Assembly: GCA_015680685.1 (NCBI GenBank)
Contig: MNCI01018336.1
Coordinates: forward strand, 2,711-65,856
Length of the DNA stretch: 63,146 nucleotides
Origin: Gnetum montanum
Taxonomy: Eukaryota; Streptophyta; Gnetopsida; Gnetales; Gnetaceae
Direction of reading: 5' to 3'
Both the position numbers and the translations under genes were made by a program. Position 1 is the stretch's first letter. Each line of letters opens with the position of its first letter. The notes under the pieces are model-generated. The model was not told where the DNA came from, did no database searches, and saw only the letters and a list, made by a program, of their open reading frames with translations. Of this stretch, positions 58,624-63,146 are shown piece after piece.

Positions 58624-59304
58624 ATGAGGGCCCCTAAGCCTCAATCCTCAGTTGGTCCTAACAATCGCATGCCAAAAATACCTTTCCTTAAGACCAACCA
58701 TATAGCCAAGCCCTTGCCTTCACAAGCGTTTGAACACCTAAACGCCTCCATGCCAAATAAGGTTTCGGAAAATCATTTAATTGAGAAATGGAGGCCAACG
58801 CACACGGTTATGTTGACACATACCGTAACTGACTAGATCAAGGAAGGCCAGCTTTCCAAGAAATTCTTTGATCTGGGAAGCCCCCTGATTTATCTCCAAG
58901 TGGCTGGGAATGAACCTCATAAGGCTCTTCTTGACTCAGGCTTTGGGGTCAACCTAATTTTGCAAGAATTGTATAAGACCTGGAACTTGCCTCCACTCAA
59001 GAAGAGCAATATTCGTTTAGAGTTGGTTGACTAGTCTATCACTGTTCCTTTGGGACAGGTTGAAGACATCGTCACCACCGTAGGTGGTTGGTCATATCCA
59101 GATGATTTCCTAGTGATCCAAATAAACAATGATAAAGGGGATTTTCTGATAATAATGGGAAGGGCATGGTTGAGCACAGTGGACGCATGCCTAGAAATTT
59201 GCAATCTTTCCCTAGAAATATCTAAGAAAAATACCTTTGGAAAGATTGAGAAGAAGAAAGTTCCATGCATCGCATATAGTGACACAGGGTGTCATTGTGT
59301 GTAG
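58624..59304 (+). pseudogene. E3 protease region
   Basis: ALLDSGFGVNLILQELYKTW contains an intact D-S-G retropepsin triad. It is followed by PDDFLVIQINNDKGDFLIIM and GRAWLSTVDACLEICNLSLE, as in E2. It lies in the same frame as gag and RT. Two in-frame stops (near 58834 and 59032) and one at its end prevent translation. Confidence 0.78.
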
Positions 59305-59604
59305 AAATCATGGGTGACGCGGAGTTTAACATTGCCTACATGCAATCGGTGTGCATAAGACATTGATATACAAAAGTGCCTATATGCAGTAGCCACACAA
59401 CAAGAAAACACCCAGTCGTTGATGGTTGACAAAGAGAATGATTCAACTACATGCATGGAACTGACTGAGGGGATAACAAGCACTTATGTTGAAAGCATTG
59501 ATACACTTGAGCAGGTCCGTAGCCAACTTCCAGCCCTTAACCATGAAAAAATTAACTGGGAGAAGTTGGAGATTCTTGAAAAATTTAAATAAGAACCTCT
59601 AGAA

Positions 59605-61245
59605 TTGAAACCGTTGCCCACCAGTTTGGAATACAGGACCCTTAAAAACGGAAAATCGGTAATCATCAATGCAAAACTTGCTCCCAAGAAAAAAGAAAGT
59701 TTTCTGAATGTGATAAATAAGTGGTCAACAGCCTTTTCCTGGTCATACCCTGAACTAACTAGACTAGACCCTAGGATATGCCAGCATAGGATTTACATGG
59801 ATCCCTCCATGAAACCTCGCAAACAACCAGAGAGGCGACTGAACCCGAAGTTGAAATAAATAGTGAAAGAAGAGATAGAACAACTTCTCAAGGCTGGGTT
59901 CATTTATCCCATTGCTGATAGTGAATGGGTTAGCCCTCTTGTAATTGTACCAACGAAAGGCGGTAAATGGAGGGTATGCATAGAATTTAGGCTATTGAAC
60001 ATGGAAACCTTCAAAGATCATTTCCCCCTACCATTTGTTGACCAAGTCTTAGACATGATAGCAGGGCATCGCTACTATAGTTTTCTAGATGGGTATAGTG
60101 GGTACAACCAAATATGAATTATACCAGAAGACCAAGCCAAAATAATGTTCACCAACCCTTGGGGAACATTTTCATATAAACAAATGCCTTTTGGCCTATG
60201 CAATGCTCCCGCCACCTTCCAACGACTAGTTCTAAGCATTTTTTATCAGCAAATAGGTAACGGAGTAGAAGTCTTTATGGACGACTTCTCCACTTATGGG
60301 ACAAGCTTTGATCAAGCCCTCGACTAGTTGGAGCAAGTATTGAAATGATGTATTGAAACCAACCTAAAAATCAATTGGCAAAAGAGCCATTTGATGGTTC
60401 AAGAGGGCATAGTACTAGGACACAAAATTTCACAATCAGGAATTGATGTGGATCTGGAAAAAATTAAAGTCATCCAAGGAATTACCCAACAACCAGAAAC
60501 TATCAAAGATGTTTAGTCATTCCTTGGACACAATGGCTACTACAGGAGATTTATCGAGAACTTCTTCAAAATTGCCAAGCCGTTGGTGGAATTAACAAAA
60601 AAAGATGCACCATTTGAATGGACCAGGGAATGTGAACGAGCATTCCAAACCCTTAAACACAGGCTTGTAGAAACTCCCATTTTACAAGCCCCTGACTGGT
60701 CCAGGCCATTCCACATCATGACTGATGAATCTAATTACGCCTTAGGAGCTGTACTGACACAACTAGATGAACAAAAATGACCTTATTACATTCACTGCGC
60801 CATTAAAAGTATCACTGGTGCACAACTCAACTACACAACTACCGAAAAAGAATAGATGGTTGTAGTGTTTGCACCGGACAAATTTAGGAATTATGTATTG
60901 GGCTACAAAGTATACATCCATACGGATCATAGTGCAATTAGGTTCCTTATGAACAAACCAACGGTCAGCCCATGCATCATACGTTGGTTGGTAATTCTTC
61001 AAGAGTTCGATTTAACAATTGTAGATCACAAAGGCATTGAGAATGTAGTCACGGATCACTTATCTCAGTTACGTTGGAACAACAAAGAGGATGAATATGT
61101 TGTATCTGACCATTTTCCTAATGAAACCCTCTTCACCAGTGTGATAACTGATCAACCCACGGAAACAAATTGGTATAGTGGCATTCTTACCTATCTCATT
61201 TCCCAACAAACACCACAGTGGTTGGACTTTAGGAAGAAACAATAG
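59605..61245 (+). pseudogene. E3 reverse transcriptase and RNase H
   Basis: RT motifs occur in order: EEIEQLLKAGFIYPIADSEW, GGKWRVCIEFRLLN, FLDGYSGYNQI (motif A Asp present), NPWGTFSYKQMPFGLCNAPA and VEVFMDDFSTYG (motif C, both Asp present; Phe-Met-Asp-Asp). The thumb and connection follow (FLGHNGYYRRFIENF), then RNase H: PFHIMTDESNYALGAVL, TTEKE, YKVYIHTDHSAIRFL and NVVTDHLSQL. All are in one frame with stops at about 59860, 60115, 60328, 60346, 60514, 60778, 60853 and 61243. The catalytic residues would be intact if the stops were absent. It is the only complete RT of this family in the window. Confidence 0.87.
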
Positions 61246-62442
61246 TTTCTTCACAAAACCAAATACTTTATGGAAATTAAAGGACAACTCTATAAAGTTT
61301 ATCCTAATGGCTTGGTTCGATGGTGTGTACCCGATAAAGATCAATTAAAAGTTCTCCAGGATGCTCACGAGGGCCCTTGTGGGGGTCATTATGCTGGGAG
61401 ACGAATGGCTACCAAGGTCCTGCTTGCAGGATATTATTGGCCAACTCTATTCTTGGATGCCCATCATTTTGACCAATCTTGTGAATGGTGTCAATGAGAT
61501 GGTGGAATGACTGCTAGAATGAAGGGTTCGCAAAAATTGATTCAACCTCTAGAACCCTTCGATATCTGGGGAATAGATTTTATGGGGCCAATTACGCCGA
61601 TGTCCAACAGGAAAGCATATATCATCGTTGCTATTGATTACTTAACCAAATGGGCTGAAGCAGTCGCAGTAACTGACTGCACCTCATCTATAGCTACACG
61701 ATTTGTACAACAAAAAATTGTTAACAAGTTTGGTGTGCCATGTGCACTCATTTCTGATAATGGAACACATTTTACGGGTGCAACCTTTTGCAAACTGATG
61801 CAACGCTTAGGGGTTGAGCATAAACTGACTACACCTTACCACCCCCAAGCTAATGGTCAAGCCAAGGTTACTAATAGGGAGATTACAAGAATATTAACAT
61901 GAACGATTAGCAAATTTAGGCGAGACTGGAGCACAAAACTAAATGATGCTATTTGGACGTATCGCTCCACTTGGAAGCTCCCTACAGGATATTTCCCCTA
62001 TGAGCTAGTGTATGCGAACCTACCAAAACTTCCCATACAGAATGAGCTCCATACACTGTCCATGGCTTGCGAAGTTTACTTGGATCTCAACCTAGCACAA
62101 AAACAATGGTTAGAAACCCTGAATGTGTTGGATAAGAATAGATTGGTTGCACTATCGTTAAATGAGTTGCACAAGGCACATAATAAACAGTGTCATGACC
62201 TAAGGATCCGAAGGTTTAGGTACCAACCAGGAGACAAGGTCCTCTACTAGAATCCCACGCATGTACCACAGTGTACAAAGTTTCAAACCTTGTGGGAAGG
62301 ACCTTATATCATTCATACAACCTTCCCCTCTGGAGCCATGATGATCTATAAGCCTGATAGTCTGGATAAAAGGTTATTGGTTAATGTACAGCAAACAAAA
62401 CCTTTTCGCGAGCCAAGAATTTCTAGTACAAATTTAGTTAGA
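61246..62442 (+). pseudogene. E3 integrase
   Basis: The zinc-binding N-terminus is complete (HEGPCGGHYAGR ... CEWCQ). The core shows FDIWGIDFMGPITP (Asp), LISDNGTHFTG (Asp) and ANGQAKVTNREI, where Lys replaces the third catalytic Glu. The C-terminal region has RRFRYQPGDKVLY, FQTLWEGPYIIHTTFPSGAM and VNVQQTKPFREP. Stops lie near 61495, 61900 and 62248. The frame runs out into the fused LTR (LVRVSLVS repeated), so the native C-terminus is lost. Confidence 0.87.
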
Positions 62443-62728
62443 GTTAGCTTAGTTTCTAGTAGAAATTCTTTAGTTAGAGTTAGCTTAGTTTCTTAACCCT
62501 TTCTCCTGGTAGCATAGAAGATAAGCTGAAAATACCAAAAAAATCACATACCTCAGACTTGCTTAACCATACACCGTGACACATACAAGCAAGCCTGGGA
62601 AGACAACGAACGATTAACCCCAAGTGTTTCTTGTGGCGTTAAGGCATTTAGTCTGCGGAGTTCGACCGGATCGCGCGTGCACGCTCGTATTCGTATGGTG
62701 GAGTGTAGGGGTACCTCGCCACTCATCA
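62433..62728 (+). repeat. Truncated LTR (last ~296 bp) between E3 and the next copy
   Basis: It matches the last third of the E3 5' LTR and ends CATCA. The U3, TATA and polyadenylation signals are absent. At the junction a 33-36 base unit (TTTCTAGTA...AGTTAGCTTAG) is present twice (62420-62452 and 62453-62488), a scar of the joining event. Confidence 0.8.
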
Positions 62729-62729
62729 T

Positions 62730-62747
62730 TGGCACCGTTGCCGGGGA
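62730..62747 (+). other. Primer-binding site of the next copy
   Basis: TGGCACCGTTGCCGGGGA differs from the plant tRNA-Asp complement at a single base (G to A in a CpG). It is the best-preserved primer site in the window. Confidence 0.85.
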
Positions 62748-62874
62748 CTAAGTGTTTTTTCGCCAATTTAACATAAGGGATATCACTCACATCGTTGTGA
62801 GCTTAAAACAAACCTTAGGGTTAATTAGTTAATAAACAACATAAATAACGGTGAAAATTAGCACACCATTCGAA

Positions 62875-63146
62875 ATGGCTTCTTCTCATGAAATCAAATC
62901 ACCTAAGGACAATACAGGAGAAAGTCAGCATCATACGCATAACCCATATCAGCCAAGTCCTAAACAGTATTCGATAACTTATACTCATCCCGATGAGTAT
63001 ATTCCTGATTACACTTTTACCCTTCATCAGGATGAATAGTTGTGCTGGAGAGATTCGGTTGGTAATATATTTTTACCACCAGATCGATCCGTTCCGAACA
63101 TGCTTCTCTGTGAATTGGCACAGATTGGCATGCAGGACTTATTCGC
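62875..63146 (+). pseudogene. gag start of the next gypsy copy, runs off the window
   Basis: MASSHEIKSPKDNTGESQHH parallels E3's gag start. 'YTHPDEYIPDYTFTLHQDE' follows, then the same TAG and the block NIFLPPDRSVPNMLL. The shared TAG after HQDE suggests the two copies have a recent common ancestor that already carried this stop, or that the stop is normal in the family. The remainder lies outside the window. Confidence 0.8.

Larger units (their letters stand above)
55201..62442 (+). mobile_element. E3: gypsy LTR element, 5' complete, 3' fused to a second copy
   Basis: It inserted into the pararetrovirus RT at 55200. Order: 5' LTR, primer site, leader, then gag, protease, RT, RNase H and integrase in a single reading frame. 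The usual 3' untranslated part and a full 3' LTR are missing, and a truncated LTR of the same family begins near 62433. It belongs to the same family as E0 and E2 and is the best-preserved copy. Confidence 0.85.

Noticed and set aside
56299-62442. Stop codon reassignment or readthrough as the explanation for E3 stops
   Set aside because: All three stop codons occur, many at sites where relatives have Gln or Arg codons, and the host PME uses a normal TAG stop; deamination decay is simpler.
1-63146. CRISPR array, bacterial operons or integron
   Set aside because: No regular short repeats with unique spacers, no prokaryotic gene layout; introns and plant TEs throughout.

Overview
The window is plant nuclear DNA, most likely from a large, old, repeat-rich genome such as a gymnosperm. 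That is an inference from three things: layered and heavily mutated LTR retrotransposons, an endogenous caulimovirus-like (pararetroviral) segment, and one GC-rich gene isolated in AT-rich, TE-dominated sequence. The species cannot be named from the sequence. The only clearly intact host gene is a type I pectin methylesterase (PMEI + PME domains, 527 aa, two exons at 47604-48346 and 50823-51663).

Layout. 1-3955: AT-rich sequence with degenerate short repeats and no gene. 3956-6700 and 12143-16054: minus-strand remains of a Ty3/gypsy element (integrase, RNase H and RT at the left; protease and gag at the right). Between them, on the plus strand at 7752-11482, lies a decayed multi-exon gene that joins an FCP1/NIF-like phosphatase domain to a plant-mobile-element-like domain and a helical tail. 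17635-41268 is a nested stack. A Ty1/copia element (minus, LTR 40899-41268) was hit by a Ty3/gypsy element 'E0' (minus). The E0 LTR was split by 'E1' (plus, LTRs 18570-19463 and 37362-38221). E1 was in turn hit by 'E2' (plus, LTRs 27507-28335 and 35811-36641). Five-base target duplications can still be read for E1 and E2. E1 also carries a probable solo LTR (22478-24201) and a long coiled-coil ORF, but no recognisable pol.

41269-47500 is AT-rich sequence with a few local repeats. After the PME gene, 52749-55200 holds a minus-strand endogenous pararetrovirus fragment: RT, RNase H, a downstream open frame of about 300 codons, then a TATA box and a polyadenylation signal. It is cut off by the 5' LTR of another gypsy element, 'E3' (55201-62442). 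The gag-pol frame of E3 is broken only by in-frame stops. E3 runs directly into a truncated LTR and the start of a further copy of the same family (62433-63146).

The E0-E3 families share LTR ends TGATG...CATCA, a primer-binding site matching the 3' end of plant tRNA-Asp, and U3 regions full of GATATC palindromes. Two places marked by single N characters (5667/6111 and 42742) look like assembly artefacts: an inverted contig with a 225-bp duplicated overlap, and a 171-bp unmerged direct overlap. Nothing here forms an operon or a cooperating pathway. The interest lies in TE nesting, the captured-gene fusion, the viral fragment and the PME gene.
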